Notes: generated from the sequence alone by a model not told the origin. Shown: positions 1 to 10,162, counted from the first letter of the stretch. The stretch: DNA of 64,000 nucleotides from Pollutibacter soli (GCA_029269725.1 JARJHS010000005.1:1-64000); one strand, 5' to 3'. Made by a program: numbers and translations.

Positions 1-366
1 TTGCTGATACAGCAACGACAGGGGCATTCCATCAGTGGTTGCGGCTATACTGCTGTAACACAATATACCGCGCCCTTCCTTATTATCGAGATAGCCGGGG
101 CCTTCTGCATTGCTGATATCATGCGCTACCAGGACGGTTGTCGTTTCTGAAAGCTGCTGAGCCCCATAGAGCATCATTGTTTTCTTCAGCTCCTCCAGGC
201 TTACTTCTTCATTCTTGAAAAACTCATACGTTGCCTTAGTGTCATACCAGCTCTTATTGTGCCTGGGTATGCTGCTACCTGGTTGTGAACTAATATTGTT
301 CAGTACAGTCACAAAACGTTCATCTCTGCGGATGTCACCGAAATCGAGATGAGGAAAATCCTTCAT
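1..366 (-). CDS. IS4/Tn5-type transposase, N-terminal part (cut by window edge)
   Basis: The reading frame is open from an ATG at 366 (minus strand) for 122 codons to the window edge, with no stop. The N-terminus has the FGDIRRDERF stretch followed by PRHNKSWYDTKATYEFF, which is the layout of the DNA-binding domain of Tn5/IS50-like IS4-family transposases (RR-x-R, then W-x-x-TKAxYRFF). About residue 83 the segment VAHDIS carries what should be the first Asp of the DDE catalytic triad. Transposition would be by cut and paste. Whether the element is intact cannot be seen, because the C-terminus and the left terminal repeat lie outside the window. Confidence 0.85.
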   Translation of the reverse strand, partial: MKDFPHLDFGDIRRDERFVTVLNNISSQPGSSIPRHNKSWYDTKATYEFFKNEEVSLEELKKTMMLYGAQQLSETTTVLVAHDISNAEGPGYLDNKEGRGILCYSSIAATTDGMPLSLLYQQ

Positions 367-850
367 GGTTATCTTATGCACTGCAAGTATTTATGTCAAA
401 GAACATCTATTATTTTTACCCATTCAAATTTGGGTAAGGCTTAGCTGCCGGCAGGCAGGTGTAACTTCAGCAATATAACATTACTCAGCCCCGATAGCTA
501 TCGGGGTCCGGGCAGACGGAACATGAAATTCCCGTACTGCGCAAGGCCGTGGGCGTTGTGCGCTACAGTAGTTGCATCAAATTCAAGCTAGTTTTTTTTC
601 ATGTTTTCTTCGCAATTTCTTGAGTTCTTGTCCGCGACGTTTACTACAAGCTAGAGCGACAACTAGATCAACCTGAAGATTCATTATTGCAAAATGTATT
701 CAAGCAGAGATGAGCTTCAATTTAATGTCTTGCATCGCTACTGATCCAAATTGTTTTTTAATGTTGATTTTTTGCTATGAATTATGATTGCAAAGGATAT
801 TCTCAATTTGTTTCGAAATTGTATGGCAGGTTTAGAGAGTAAAATGTAAA
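367..850. other. intergenic region between transposase and araC-type gene
   Basis: No convincing coding frame. It should include the right end of the IS4-type element, but I could not define a terminal inverted repeat without the left end. It holds a perfect 18-bp palindrome at 489-506 and a GC-rich CCGGCAGGCAG motif near 445, both of a type common between genes in this group. Confidence 0.4.
489..506. repeat. perfect 18-bp palindrome
   Basis: CCCCGATAGCTATCGGGG is its own reverse complement with no loop. It lies in non-coding DNA near the end of the IS4-type transposase, not directly after a gene, and has no T-tract, so it is not an obvious terminator. It may be an interspersed palindromic repeat. 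Confidence 0.6.
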
Positions 851-910
851 GCCAGGATGGACATCCCGGCTATCGGTTCAATAAAATCGAACCGTATGAC
901 TAAAGTTGAA
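851..910 (-). terminator. double-hairpin element 3' of the AraC-type gene (copy A)
   Basis: Read on the minus strand, just past the regulator's stop, is the block TCAACTTTAGTCATACGGTT followed by two hairpins: CGGTTCGA/TTGAACCG and GCCGGGAT/ATCCTGGC. The same block and both hairpins recur at 11161-11223 on the plus strand, where bases differ but pairing is kept through G-U or compensating changes. Copy A has only a weak T-run after it. It probably ends transcription or protects the 3' end. Confidence 0.55.
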
Positions 911-925
911 TATTCCAGTGAAGAA

Positions 926-1819
926 TTAATTCGTAGTTCTATATTCTGATGGTGACATTCCCACCCGCTGCTTAAACAGCCGTGTAAAATGCTGCGGATA
1001 TTTAAATCCCAATTCGAATGCTATTTCATTAACGGTTTTATTCCGGTCAAATACTTTTTCTTTTGCGATATCAATAACTTTCGACTGAATAAATTCCTGG
1101 GCGGTTTTCCCGGATTCTTTTTTAATCAGGTCGCCAAAATAATTTGTAGATAAATTTAGTTCGGTTGCGCAGTAAGCCACTGATGGAAGACCGATCTGGT
1201 GTGGTTTTTCACTAAAGAAAAATTCATTCAGCAATGTTTCAAATCTTTCCAGGATTCCTTTATGTGCATTGTCGCGGGTGATGAATTGCCTTTCATAAAA
1301 CCTTGAACAATAATTAAGGAATAATTCGATGTTGGATACGATCAGTTTTTTACTATGATTGTCTATGGCACGTTCCAACTCATACTCAATTTTGGAAAAA
1401 CAATCCAGTACCAGTTTTCTTTCACGTTCTGAAATATGCAATGATTCATTTGACTGATATCCGAAGAATGTATAATCGTGAATATGCTTACCGAGTGATG
1501 TTCCATGTATTAAATCAGGATGAAAGACCAACGCGTATCCTTTGGGCTGGTAATATTCACCGTTGCCTTTTATACCTGCCACCTGGCCAGGCGCAAGAAA
1601 CACCAATGTGCCTTCCTGGTAGTCGTAAGTGTGGCGACCATAGACAAGATCTCCGCATTTCACATCTTTAAGGAAAACGGTGTAGAAACCAAAATACATC
1701 TGCGATCCCTGTCTTGGGCTTGATTTGGACAAATCCACTACACTTACCAGTGGGTGTAATGTTTCATTATTGTTGAAAACATTGTAGTCGTTAACGGTTT
1801 CAAATCTTCTCATTTCCAT
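926..1819 (-). CDS. AraC/XylS-family transcriptional regulator
   Basis: A 297-residue protein: an N-terminal cupin-like sensor half (about residues 20-150), a helical linker, and a C-terminal double helix-turn-helix (about 200-297). The second HTH ends with the family signature GFKYPQHFTRLFKQRVGMSP followed by SEYR. The gene is divergent from the esterase-to-cupin operon, with 137 bp between the two starts, so it very likely controls that operon. A 44-bp block found in front of both the operon (1911-1954) and the aldo-keto reductase (6033-6076) is the best candidate for its target. The inducer is unknown; the neighbours suggest an ester, lactone or carbonyl compound. Similar AraC regulators sit beside aldo-keto reductase/CMD/cupin gene sets in many bacteria. 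Confidence 0.93.
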   Translation of the reverse strand: MEMRRFETVNDYNVFNNNETLHPLVSVVDLSKSSPRQGSQMYFGFYTVFLKDVKCGDLVYGRHTYDYQEGTLVFLAPGQVAGIKGNGEYYQPKGYALVFHPDLIHGTSLGKHIHDYTFFGYQSNESLHISERERKLVLDCFSKIEYELERAIDNHSKKLIVSNIELFLNYCSRFYERQFITRDNAHKGILERFETLLNEFFFSEKPHQIGLPSVAYCATELNLSTNYFGDLIKKESGKTAQEFIQSKVIDIAKEKVFDRNKTVNEIAFELGFKYPQHFTRLFKQRVGMSPSEYRTTN

Positions 1820-1910
1820 AATCGTAATTTATTGACTCACTAAAATTACTTCATTAACACAGCATTGATATGAACATCATACTAAATCCGGGATAATGGT
1901 AGATATATCC

Positions 1911-1954
1911 GTAATCTGTATACCATGCAATCAGGCTGATGAATTGACCTTTAC
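1911..1954 (+). promoter_or_regulatory. candidate AraC operator/promoter block (copy 1)
   Basis: GTAATcTGTATACCaTgCAA, then 14 bp, then TGACCTTTAC. The same arrangement with identical spacing is at 6033-6076 (32 of 44 bases equal, with the two ends almost fully conserved). The left part may bind the divergent AraC regulator and the right part may be a promoter -7 box. The right part ends 2 bp before the annotated ATG of the esterase, which implies a leaderless message or a downstream start. Confidence 0.5.
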
Positions 1955-1956
1955 GC

Positions 1957-3609
1957 ATGATGAAGCAAATAGTTTGTTACACTAAAATTTCGGCTAAAAA
2001 GGTATTGTCAACCAAACACGTTGCAATTTGCCTTGCATTGTTGATCTCATTAAACTTACCAGCTCAAAAGGAAAACGGTTCAGGCCCTTTTATCCAAACT
2101 TCCTCAGGGAAATTGCGTGGTGTTACGGAAGGCACAGTTTCCAGTTTTAAAGGAATTCCCTTCGCTGCACCACCTGTTGGTGAATTTCGGTGGCGGCCAC
2201 CGCAGCCGGTTGTTGCCTGGCAAGGCGAACGAGATGCAACTAAATTTGGTGCTGATTGTGCACAGATGGGCTTTCCGCGTCGCGGAGATTCAATTTCAAG
2301 ATCTTCATCAGAAGACTGTCTTTTTCTTAATGTGTGGAAACCTGCAAATGCTTCAGCAGGAGCGAAATTGCCTGTGATGGTCTGGATACACGGTGGTGCT
2401 TTCGTTTTCGGGAGCGGAGTGTTTAATGAATTTTCGGGATCATCTTTTACTGACAAGGGAGTCATTTTAGTAAGCATCAATTATCGGTTAGGCCGGCTTG
2501 GTTTCTTTGCATTCCCGGCACTCAGCCGTGAACATCCGGATGAATTCAAAGGCAGCTACGCGTACATGGATCAGATTGCCGCATTGAAATGGATACAGCA
2601 GAATATTGCAGCATTTGGTGGTGATCCGAAAAACGTAACCATTTTCGGTGAATCAGCTGGAGGTGTTTCCGTGATTTCATTGATGACAATTCCATCAGCA
2701 AAAGGTCTCTTTCAAAAAGCAATCAGCGAGTCTGGTGGTGGTCGTGATGGTGTACTCACAGGCAGACCGATTGCAAAAGAAAATGCTGACCGATACTATC
2801 CTGTTTCAGCAGAAACGATTGGAATAAACTTTGCACGCAAGCACGGTATTGAAGGTACTGATGAGGCTGCGTTGGCTAAACTTCGTGCGCTGCCGGTGGA
2901 AAAGATTGTTGATGGCGGACAGGAAAATGCAAACAACCTACCTATTTATTCAGGTCCGATCCTGGATGGAAAGCTTGTTGTTGAAACTGCAGAGAGTGCA
3001 TTTAAGGCAGGTCGGCAGAACAAGGTGCCTGTCATCATCGGATCAAACAGCGCAGAGGTCGGTGGTGGTTTTGTCAATGCACGCAACAAAGCAGAGCTGA
3101 TCAATTTATTTGGTGAAATGAAGTCAGAAGCTGCAACAGTTTATGATACAACCAATACCGAATTTGCAAAAATTCTCACACTGGTGAATACGGATAAGGT
3201 TTGGGCGGAACCTGCTCGTTTTATCGCAAATGCAACAGTAGAAAAAAAGGATAAAGCCTTCATCTATCTTTTCTCCTATGTTTCTCCTACAGCACAACAA
3301 TTCATGCGTTATGGCGCGGGACATGCATCTGAGATCGCCTATGTTTTTGATAATCTAAGGGGCAGGAACGGAGCTGTTTTGCCACCGAAAGATTTTGAAG
3401 TGGCTAAGATGATGAATACTTACTGGACGAATTTTGCAAAAACCGGCGATCCTAACGGCAACGGACTACCGAAATGGCCGGTGGCAAATCCAAAAAAGAA
3501 CGAGATCCTTGAATTTAAAGCAGATGGTACTGCTGTGGGCGAAGCTGATCCAACTAAAGCAAGGCTGGACCTGATTGAAAAAGCAGTGACATCCGGAAAT
3601 TTACACTAA
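1957..3609 (+). CDS. carboxylesterase type B (PnbA-like), secreted
   Basis: A 550-residue type-B carboxylesterase that hydrolyses carboxylic esters. After a signal peptide (hydrophobic stretch about residues 22-36 ending in PAQ) comes the family N-terminal motif [21 protein letters not shown], the oxyanion segment WIHGGAF, and the nucleophile elbow FGESAGG with Ser at about residue 233. The catalytic His is probably in the GAGHASEI stretch. It is the first gene of a four-gene run: the next gene begins 13 bp downstream. The ATG at 1957 gives a long N-region; a TTG at 2005 would give a more usual signal peptide and leave room for the promoter block at 1911-1954, so the start is not settled. Confidence 0.93.
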   Translation: MMKQIVCYTKISAKKVLSTKHVAICLALLISLNLPAQKENGSGPFIQTSSGKLRGVTEGTVSSFKGIPFAAPPVGEFRWRPPQPVVAWQGERDATKFGADCAQMGFPRRGDSISRSSSEDCLFLNVWKPANASAGAKLPVMVWIHGGAFVFGSGVFNEFSGSSFTDKGVILVSINYRLGRLGFFAFPALSREHPDEFKGSYAYMDQIAALKWIQQNIAAFGGDPKNVTIFGESAGGVSVISLMTIPSAKGLFQKAISESGGGRDGVLTGRPIAKENADRYYPVSAETIGINFARKHGIEGTDEAALAKLRALPVEKIVDGGQENANNLPIYSGPILDGKLVVETAESAFKAGRQNKVPVIIGSNSAEVGGGFVNARNKAELINLFGEMKSEAATVYDTTNTEFAKILTLVNTDKVWAEPARFIANATVEKKDKAFIYLFSYVSPTAQQFMRYGAGHASEIAYVFDNLRGRNGAVLPPKDFEVAKMMNTYWTNFAKTGDPNGNGLPKWPVANPKKNEILEFKADGTAVGEADPTKARLDLIEKAVTSGNLH

Positions 3610-3622
3610 GTTTTAAATAAAG

Positions 3623-4360
3623 ATGATGAAACAAAGGATAGTGATTTGCTTAGTGATATTAACCAATAATATTTGTTTATCAGGTGCTATGGCTCAATCT
3701 GAAAATAATTATAAAGGTCAACTGAGCGCAAAAGAAAGGAGCATTATAAAAATTGCTTCATTCACGGCAATCGGTGACCTGAAAGGATTAAAACCTGCGC
3801 TTAATGAAGGTTTGACATCGGGTTTAACAATAAATGAAATAAAAGAAGTGCTGGTTCACTTATATGCTTATTGTGGTTTCCCGCGAAGCATCCGTGGGCT
3901 GCAGACTTTTATGGAAGTATTGGATGAGCGGAAAGCAAAGGGAATTTCAGATGTTGCCGGAGCTGAAGCTTCCCCGGTAAAAACAGGTGGTACAAAATAC
4001 GAACGTGGCAAAGCGACTTTAGGTGCACTCACCGGGGTGCAACAACCGGACAAATTATCTGGTTATTCTGCATTCGCTCCTGTAATCGATACTTTCCTGA
4101 AAGAACATTTGTTCTCAGATATTTTTGAAAGAGATGTATTGAACTACGCTCAAAGAGAATTGGTAACTATTTCTGTAATCAGCAGCATTGGCTATGCGGA
4201 TCCGATGTTGCAGTCACATTTGTCTATTTCTTTAAACACTGGGATAAGCCCTGAAAAGCTCAGGGAATTTATTACTGTTATTAAAGAATCAGCTGGCAGC
4301 GAGAAAGCTGATGCAGCGCAAAAGATTTTAGATAAAGTGCTCGCTAATCGGAGAAATTAG
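3623..4360 (+). CDS. carboxymuconolactone decarboxylase (AhpD-fold) family protein, secreted
   Basis: A 245-residue protein with an N-terminal signal peptide (cleavage near AMAQ, about residue 25) and two CMD-like repeats, about residues 45-105 and 160-235. The first repeat has GLTINEIKEVLVHLYAYCGF, the usual helical core with one Cys rather than the CxxC of AhpD; the second has LVTISVISSIG and no Cys. Peroxidase-type redox activity is therefore doubtful, and lactone or decarboxylase-like chemistry is only a family guess. It lies between an esterase and a dienelactone-hydrolase-like enzyme in the same orientation, which fits breakdown of a cyclic ester or aromatic-derived compound. Confidence 0.88.
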   Translation: MMKQRIVICLVILTNNICLSGAMAQSENNYKGQLSAKERSIIKIASFTAIGDLKGLKPALNEGLTSGLTINEIKEVLVHLYAYCGFPRSIRGLQTFMEVLDERKAKGISDVAGAEASPVKTGGTKYERGKATLGALTGVQQPDKLSGYSAFAPVIDTFLKEHLFSDIFERDVLNYAQRELVTISVISSIGYADPMLQSHLSISLNTGISPEKLREFITVIKESAGSEKADAAQKILDKVLANRRN

Positions 4361-4384
4361 AAGTGGTTTAAAAAAAGAGAAACA

Positions 4385-5446
4385 ATGAAAAAATTATCTA
4401 TAGTGACGGTATTAACCATGTCCATGGCAACAGTTAATATCGCTGAGGCCCAAACCGGGAAAAGCAAAACGCAGGCAAATCCATATACGCTGGTATATGA
4501 AGGGGCCATCGCCAATAATGTACCGGGAGAGGTAAACATACATCCGGTGAATTATAAGCTGAACGGTATTGATATTGCAGCGAATGTATATACACCAGCC
4601 AATTATGATTCTTCAAAAAGTTATCCTGCCGTTGTTGTGGCACATCCCAATGGTGGCTTAAAGGAACAGACTGCAGGATTGTATGCCCAACGGCTGGCTG
4701 AGCAGGGCTATATAACTATTGCAGCTGACGCAGCATACCAGGGCGCCAGCGGTGGAGAACCACGTCATACTGATAAACCTTCCAACAGGGTGGAAGATAT
4801 TCATGGCATGGCTGACTTTATTACTCAGTATGCAGGTGTTGACGAGAATCGGTTAGGCGTTCTCGGTATTTGTGGTGGCGGAGGATATACATTGAAAGCC
4901 GTTCAATCGGATAAACGCTTTAAAGCAGTGGCAACCCTGAGCATGTTTAATTCAGGAGAAGTAAGGCGCAATGGTTTTCAGAATTCACAGTTGAACACAA
5001 TTCAGGATCGGTTGAAAAAAGCTTCTGATGCCCGGGCGCAGGAGGCTGCAGGCGGCGAAATAATTTATGCCGGTGTAGCAAGTGTCACGGATGAGGAGAT
5101 CGCAAAAATCCCAACGGATTTATACCGTGAAGGGTATGAGTATTATTATAGAACTCATGCGCATCCAAATTCAACTTTCCTGTATACGATGAGTAGTCTT
5201 TTTGATTTAATGACCTGGGATGCCACGAGCAATATGGAATTAATTGACCAGCCTTTGCTGATGATGGCCGGTAGCAAAGCAGACACAAAGTATATGACAG
5301 ATGAGGCATTCAGTAAGGCCGTCAATGCAAAAAATAAGGAACTGTTTGTTGTTGATGGAGCCACGCATATCACCACCTACTGGAAACCTGCGTATGTGAA
5401 ACAATTCGTTGAAAAACTAAAAGTTTTTTATGGCAAAAATTTATAG
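4385..5446 (+). CDS. alpha/beta hydrolase, dienelactone hydrolase-like, secreted
   Basis: A 353-residue alpha/beta hydrolase. The signal peptide ends near AEAQ (residue 23). The nucleophile elbow reads GICGGGG, placing Cys163 where most hydrolases have Ser; Cys is the nucleophile of true dienelactone hydrolases, which open lactone rings. Asp297 region (AGSKADTKYM) and a His in GATHITTY (about residue 327) would complete the triad. It starts 24 bp after the CMD gene, and its end overlaps the cupin gene by 17 bp, so the two are probably translationally coupled. Confidence 0.87.
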   Translation: MKKLSIVTVLTMSMATVNIAEAQTGKSKTQANPYTLVYEGAIANNVPGEVNIHPVNYKLNGIDIAANVYTPANYDSSKSYPAVVVAHPNGGLKEQTAGLYAQRLAEQGYITIAADAAYQGASGGEPRHTDKPSNRVEDIHGMADFITQYAGVDENRLGVLGICGGGGYTLKAVQSDKRFKAVATLSMFNSGEVRRNGFQNSQLNTIQDRLKKASDARAQEAAGGEIIYAGVASVTDEEIAKIPTDLYREGYEYYYRTHAHPNSTFLYTMSSLFDLMTWDATSNMELIDQPLLMMAGSKADTKYMTDEAFSKAVNAKNKELFVVDGATHITTYWKPAYVKQFVEKLKVFYGKNL

Positions 5447-5930
5447 CAGGACAGATCTGGCGATCATTTCTATCGTAGTGATCATGATTACCATTTCTTC
5501 CTGCCGGGATGCTGAAGAACAGAAATCAAATGTGGATGCTATTCATCAGAAACTGATTTTCGCAAAAGGTGAAAAAATAACCAACAACAATTTTACCGGG
5601 AACGCATACCTGCAAATGCTGATCAACGCTGATAGTCTGAACCAGACATCAGTCGGAAATGTAACTTTTGAACCCGGTGCCAGAACAAAATGGCATTTGC
5701 ATCCGGCTGGTCAGATTTTATTAGTAACAGATGGCGTTGGCTATTACCAGGAAAAGGGGAAGTTAAAGAAAATCCTCCGCAAAGGCGATTCCGTAAAATG
5801 TCCTCCGAATACAGAACACTGGCATGGCGCAAGCCCGGATACCTTCTTTGTTCAGTTAGCTATTACCGGCAGGGAAAAAGGTGAAACGGTATGGCTAAAT
5901 GCTGTGTCTGATGAAGAGTATCTGAAATGA
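5430..5930 (+). CDS. cupin-domain lipoprotein
   Basis: A 166-residue protein starting inside the end of the hydrolase gene. Residues 8-25 form a lipoprotein signal peptide with Cys25 in ITISSC. The rest is a single cupin barrel: motif 1 includes KWHLHPAGQ with two His, and motif 2 includes TEHWHGASPD. It resembles the small metal-binding cupins paired with carboxymuconolactone decarboxylase proteins (the mandelonitrile-lyase-like group). Its location on a membrane anchor in the periplasm, with three other exported enzymes before it, suggests the whole operon acts outside the cytoplasm. The substrate is unknown. Confidence 0.87.
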   Translation: MAKIYSRTDLAIISIVVIMITISSCRDAEEQKSNVDAIHQKLIFAKGEKITNNNFTGNAYLQMLINADSLNQTSVGNVTFEPGARTKWHLHPAGQILLVTDGVGYYQEKGKLKKILRKGDSVKCPPNTEHWHGASPDTFFVQLAITGREKGETVWLNAVSDEEYLK

Positions 5931-6032
5931 AATATTGATATGACAGTGGTAAGTCTGTTTGAAGGAAAAGCAACTTTATATTAACGAAGATTACATTTTT
6001 GAACAGTATCAGTGATTTTGGTATAAATAACT

Positions 6033-6076
6033 GTAATGTGTATACCGTACAACAAGATTGCTTTGGTGACCTTTAC
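6033..6076 (+). promoter_or_regulatory. candidate AraC operator/promoter block (copy 2)
   Basis: GTAATgTGTATACCgTaCAA, 14 bp, TGACCTTTAC; same layout as 1911-1954. It ends 16 bp before the ATG of the aldo-keto reductase, a plausible distance for a -7 box plus a short leader. Confidence 0.5.
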
Positions 6077-6089
6077 AGAACAATTATAA

Positions 6090-6944
<855 letters not shown>

Positions 6945-6971
6945 TTTTCATTGATGGACAGGTACATTCAC

Positions 6972-7679
6972 TTATAATAGTTTTCTATCTCCGAGCTTTG
7001 CGAAGAAAGTGTCCCGGTAATTACGGCTTATCGGATAGATTTCTTTACCAATGATCACTTCATTTGATTGCACTTCATCAATATGCCTCATATTGATTAT
7101 AAATGATCGATGAATTCTTATGAAATCAGGAGGCAATACATTGGCAATACTTGAAAGGCTTACCAACGACATTACCTTTTTTGAAGGAGTAATAATTTTA
7201 ATATATTCTCTCTGAGCTTCAATGGCACTCACATCCGAGAACAGGAATTTTACAATTCGTGTATCAGTTTTGATAAAAAAATAATCTGGTTTATCGCCTT
7301 TTTCATGCGCCGCGACCTGAACAGCAAGAAAGTCCATAGCCTTATCAATTGCTTTTTTAAACCGCTCGAACGATACTGGTTTCACCAGGTAATCGATAAC
7401 GTCCAGCTCGTATCCTTTAATTGCATATTCCTCGTAAGCAGACACAAGAATTGTTATGGGTCTTTCATTCAGGTTCTTTAGAACATCTATGCCTGTTTTT
7501 ATAGGCATCCGAATGTCCAGCAACATGATATCAACCGCATTTTCTTCCAGGAATTGAACCACTTCAGCGCCGTTGTTACACACTGCAGCCAGTTCAAGAT
7601 TTGCAGTCTTTGAAACATAATCCGTCAACAGTTTCCGTGCCGGCGCTTCGTCATCTGCTATCAGGCATCGATATTTCAT
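6972..7679 (-). CDS. LytTR-family response regulator
   Basis: A 235-residue regulator. The receiver domain (residues 1-120) has the acidic pair DDE at 9-11, phospho-acceptor Asp55 in LLDIRMP, and the switch Lys in VKPVSF. Residues about 130-232 are a LytTR DNA-binding domain with IEAQREYIKI and FIRIHRSFIIN. Its start overlaps the stop of the sensor kinase by 4 bp, so the pair is one operon. LytTR proteins bind pairs of short direct repeats; a candidate pair lies in the divergent spacer at 8748-8888, so it may act on its own operon and on the sugar dehydrogenase at 8929. Confidence 0.95.
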   Translation of the reverse strand: MKYRCLIADDEAPARKLLTDYVSKTANLELAAVCNNGAEVVQFLEENAVDIMLLDIRMPIKTGIDVLKNLNERPITILVSAYEEYAIKGYELDVIDYLVKPVSFERFKKAIDKAMDFLAVQVAAHEKGDKPDYFFIKTDTRIVKFLFSDVSAIEAQREYIKIITPSKKVMSLVSLSSIANVLPPDFIRIHRSFIINMRHIDEVQSNEVIIGKEIYPISRNYRDTFFAKLGDRKLL

Positions 7680-8674
7680 TTCAGATCTATAGTTAAATTT
7701 ACCTCAAATGAATTAGAGTCGTTGTGTAAAATCAGTTTATGCTTACCAGGATATATCAGTTCTAGTCTCTTTTTTACATTGGATAAACCAACTCCGCTTT
7801 TTTCTTCCAGGGTATTAACAGTATCAATCACATCATTTTTGAGTTGAAAGGTGAGTATGTCTTCCTGGTTTACATCAATACTGATGAATATAGAGCCATT
7901 CATTGTATTTCCGTGCTTGAAAGCATTTTCAAGAAATACCAGGAAAATTAAATGGGCAATCTGGTGTCCTTCATTTACACCGGAGTGTCTGAAAACAACA
8001 TTTGGTTTTTCATCTAATTTCAATCGCCAGAGCTCAATAAAGTTTTCCATAAATGCTATTTCCCTGGATAGAGAAATGAATTTTCCCTGGTCTTCATAAA
8101 GCATATGGCGCATCAGTCCTGACAACTTTAAAATAGCGGGTGCTGTATTGGTGTCGCTGAAATAAGCCATTGAATAAATATTGTTCAATGTGTTGAATAG
8201 AAAATGGGGGCTTAATTGAAGTTTTAAAAACTTAAGTTCCGAGTTCAGCTGGCTGTTACGAAGTTCAATTTCTCTCCTGTGCGCAGTGATCATGTTGTTG
8301 AAAAACCAGATGACGGTGGTAATTAAATAAAATCCGATAGCGGGAACTGATCGGATAAAGTAGGTATAAACAACCGATCGATGGGTCATTCCCAGGACGC
8401 TGACCCTTAGAAATACGATAGCAACAATCAATGCGATTGAGGCCGCAAGATACAGGGTGTATCTGCCTTTCCCGTAAAGTTTCGGTAAAAACCAAAAGAA
8501 GTTAATATAGCATATTGCCGAAGAAGTAAGGACATCTGAAATAACGGCGCTCCAGATTTCGTATGAAGAATGAATCCAGGTAGTCAGTGAAGCATATAAA
8601 ATCGCTCCATAACAGAACCAGAAAAGTATATTAAGAGTGTAAAAGGTCCCACGCGACAAGACATCCTGTTTCAT
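7676..8674 (-). CDS. LytS/YehU-like sensor histidine kinase
   Basis: A 332-residue membrane kinase. Four transmembrane helices are seen at about residues 12-30, 43-63, 72-92 and 105-126, with almost no extracellular domain, so it senses through the membrane. The His_kinase (PF06580) box is LSPHFLFNTLNNIYSM with His157, followed by a HATPase segment with LENAFKHG and GVGLSNVKKRLELIYPG. Its partner regulator follows with a 4-bp overlap. The signal cannot be deduced. Confidence 0.94.
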   Translation of the reverse strand: MKQDVLSRGTFYTLNILFWFCYGAILYASLTTWIHSSYEIWSAVISDVLTSSAICYINFFWFLPKLYGKGRYTLYLAASIALIVAIVFLRVSVLGMTHRSVVYTYFIRSVPAIGFYLITTVIWFFNNMITAHRREIELRNSQLNSELKFLKLQLSPHFLFNTLNNIYSMAYFSDTNTAPAILKLSGLMRHMLYEDQGKFISLSREIAFMENFIELWRLKLDEKPNVVFRHSGVNEGHQIAHLIFLVFLENAFKHGNTMNGSIFISIDVNQEDILTFQLKNDVIDTVNTLEEKSGVGLSNVKKRLELIYPGKHKLILHNDSNSFEVNLTIDLK

Positions 8675-8747
8675 TTCGAAATGTAAGCAATAAAAAATTT
8701 TCCATTATCATCGATCGTCCAAATTCACAATACAATCTACCGATAAC

Positions 8748-8888
8748 CATTTTTTCTCGTCAAATGTGGCCGACGTAACCATTGGTTTAACCTAGCCATT
8801 TTTCAATCGTAGATGAAATCGGTTATTTCGGTGAGTGATTTAGGACGACCATTGATTCGATTCAATCGGTGTCATTTTTTGTCGTCAA
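8748..8888. promoter_or_regulatory. direct-repeat pair in the divergent kinase / sugar dehydrogenase spacer
   Basis: CATTTTTTCTCGTCAA at 8748-8763 and CATTTTTTGTCGTCAA at 8873-8888 differ at one base and are 125 bp apart in the 254-bp spacer between two divergent genes. A weaker relative (CATTTTTCAATCGT) lies between them near 8799. Direct repeats are the usual form of LytTR targets, and the neighbouring operon encodes a LytTR regulator. Binding is inferred only. Confidence 0.35.
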
Positions 8889-8928
8889 TTAGCATAATTC
8901 AGAAGCTTAAAACAGTTGTATTACAGGA

Positions 8929-10137
8929 ATGAGAAAATTGCTTTTTGTTTTGATTGGAAGTTTGGCGTCCTTAACTCCTTTATTAGGATTAAACGCGCAA
9001 CAGGCTTCTGGCTTGCCTGTTGAAACGAAAACTCCCAATTCAACCTATAAACCCGCATTTGTTGGACAGACGCGCATAGGTGCAGTAGTTACAAAATCTA
9101 CTTACGAAGTGAAACTGCTTGATTCCAGTTTACGTTCACCGTGGGGAATAGCTCCTCTTCCCGATGGAAGATTTATTGTGACAGAAAAGGAAGGTAACAT
9201 ACGTATACTTTCAGCAAACGGGAAGCCGGGTGAACATATCAGTGGAGTGCCAAAAGTAAATCCACGGAGCCAGGGAGGTTTATTGGGTATTTGTATTGAC
9301 CCCGCGTTTGAACAAAACAAATTAATATACTGGGCATTCTCCGAACCGTTGGCAGAAGGAAACATTACTTCTGTCGGAAAGGCAAAGCTTTCCTCAGATG
9401 AGAAAAGCCTGGAAGATGTAACCGTAATTTATCGCGCAACCCCCGCTGTGAGAGGTCCTTACCATTATGGTGGTCGTGTCCTTTTTGCAAAGGATGGAAC
9501 TCTCTTTCTTTCTACAGGCGAACATGCTGATCCGGACAGCAGGTTCCAGGCACAGGATATCAATTCCGGATTAGGAAAAATAATTCGTCTTACAACTGAA
9601 GGCAAACCTGCACCCGGAGGGCCTTTTGCAGGAAAGGAAAATGCCAGACCTGAAGTTTATTCTTACGGACATCGAAATGTTCAGGGTATTGCTTTTCATC
9701 CGCAGACCGGAGATTTGTGGGAAGCGGAATTTGGTCCAAGAGGTGGTGATGAGGTAAATCGAATAGTACCTGGTAAGAATTATGGCTGGCCGATCATCAC
9801 TTATGGGATAGATTATAACGGAAAAAAGTTTGGAGATTCTATTCAACAGAAAGCAGGGATGGAACAACCTGTTTATTATTGGGATCCGGTGATCTCACCA
9901 AGCGGAATTACATTTTATGATGGTAGCGGCATAAGCGAATGGAAAAACAACTTATTCATTTCATCACTTAGTGGAATGCATATCTGCCGCCTTGTAATTG
10001 AGAATAATAAAGTGGTTGGAGAAGAAAGACTTTTATCTGGCGAGAAACAACGATTCCGGGATATCAAGCAGGGGATAGATGGCGCATTATATGCGATAAC
10101 TGATCAGGGGAAATTATACCGTATTGGGAAAAAATAA
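8929..10137 (+). CDS. PQQ-dependent sugar dehydrogenase (Asd/YliI-like), secreted
   Basis: A 402-residue exported protein: signal peptide to about residue 23 (GLNAQ), then a six-bladed beta-propeller of the glucose/sorbosone dehydrogenase family (PF07995). Characteristic segments are LRSPWGIAPLPDGRFIVTEK at the start of the propeller, GGLLGICIDP, the GEHADPDSRFQ loop, YGHRNVQGIAFHP and EAEFGPRGGDEVN. In aldose sugar dehydrogenases these positions hold PQQ and calcium. It oxidises soluble sugars at C1. Two small DUF4440 genes follow at 25-bp spacings. No PQQ synthesis genes are in the window. Confidence 0.92.
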   Translation: MRKLLFVLIGSLASLTPLLGLNAQQASGLPVETKTPNSTYKPAFVGQTRIGAVVTKSTYEVKLLDSSLRSPWGIAPLPDGRFIVTEKEGNIRILSANGKPGEHISGVPKVNPRSQGGLLGICIDPAFEQNKLIYWAFSEPLAEGNITSVGKAKLSSDEKSLEDVTVIYRATPAVRGPYHYGGRVLFAKDGTLFLSTGEHADPDSRFQAQDINSGLGKIIRLTTEGKPAPGGPFAGKENARPEVYSYGHRNVQGIAFHPQTGDLWEAEFGPRGGDEVNRIVPGKNYGWPIITYGIDYNGKKFGDSIQQKAGMEQPVYYWDPVISPSGITFYDGSGISEWKNNLFISSLSGMHICRLVIENNKVVGEERLLSGEKQRFRDIKQGIDGALYAITDQGKLYRIGKK

Positions 10138-10162
10138 ATAAGAAGAAATAAATATTCAACGT

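Noticed and set aside
8929-10137. Cytoplasmic gluconolactonase-type protein
   Set aside because: A signal peptide and PQQ sugar dehydrogenase motifs (PWGIAPLPDG, YGHRNVQG) fit the dehydrogenase family better.
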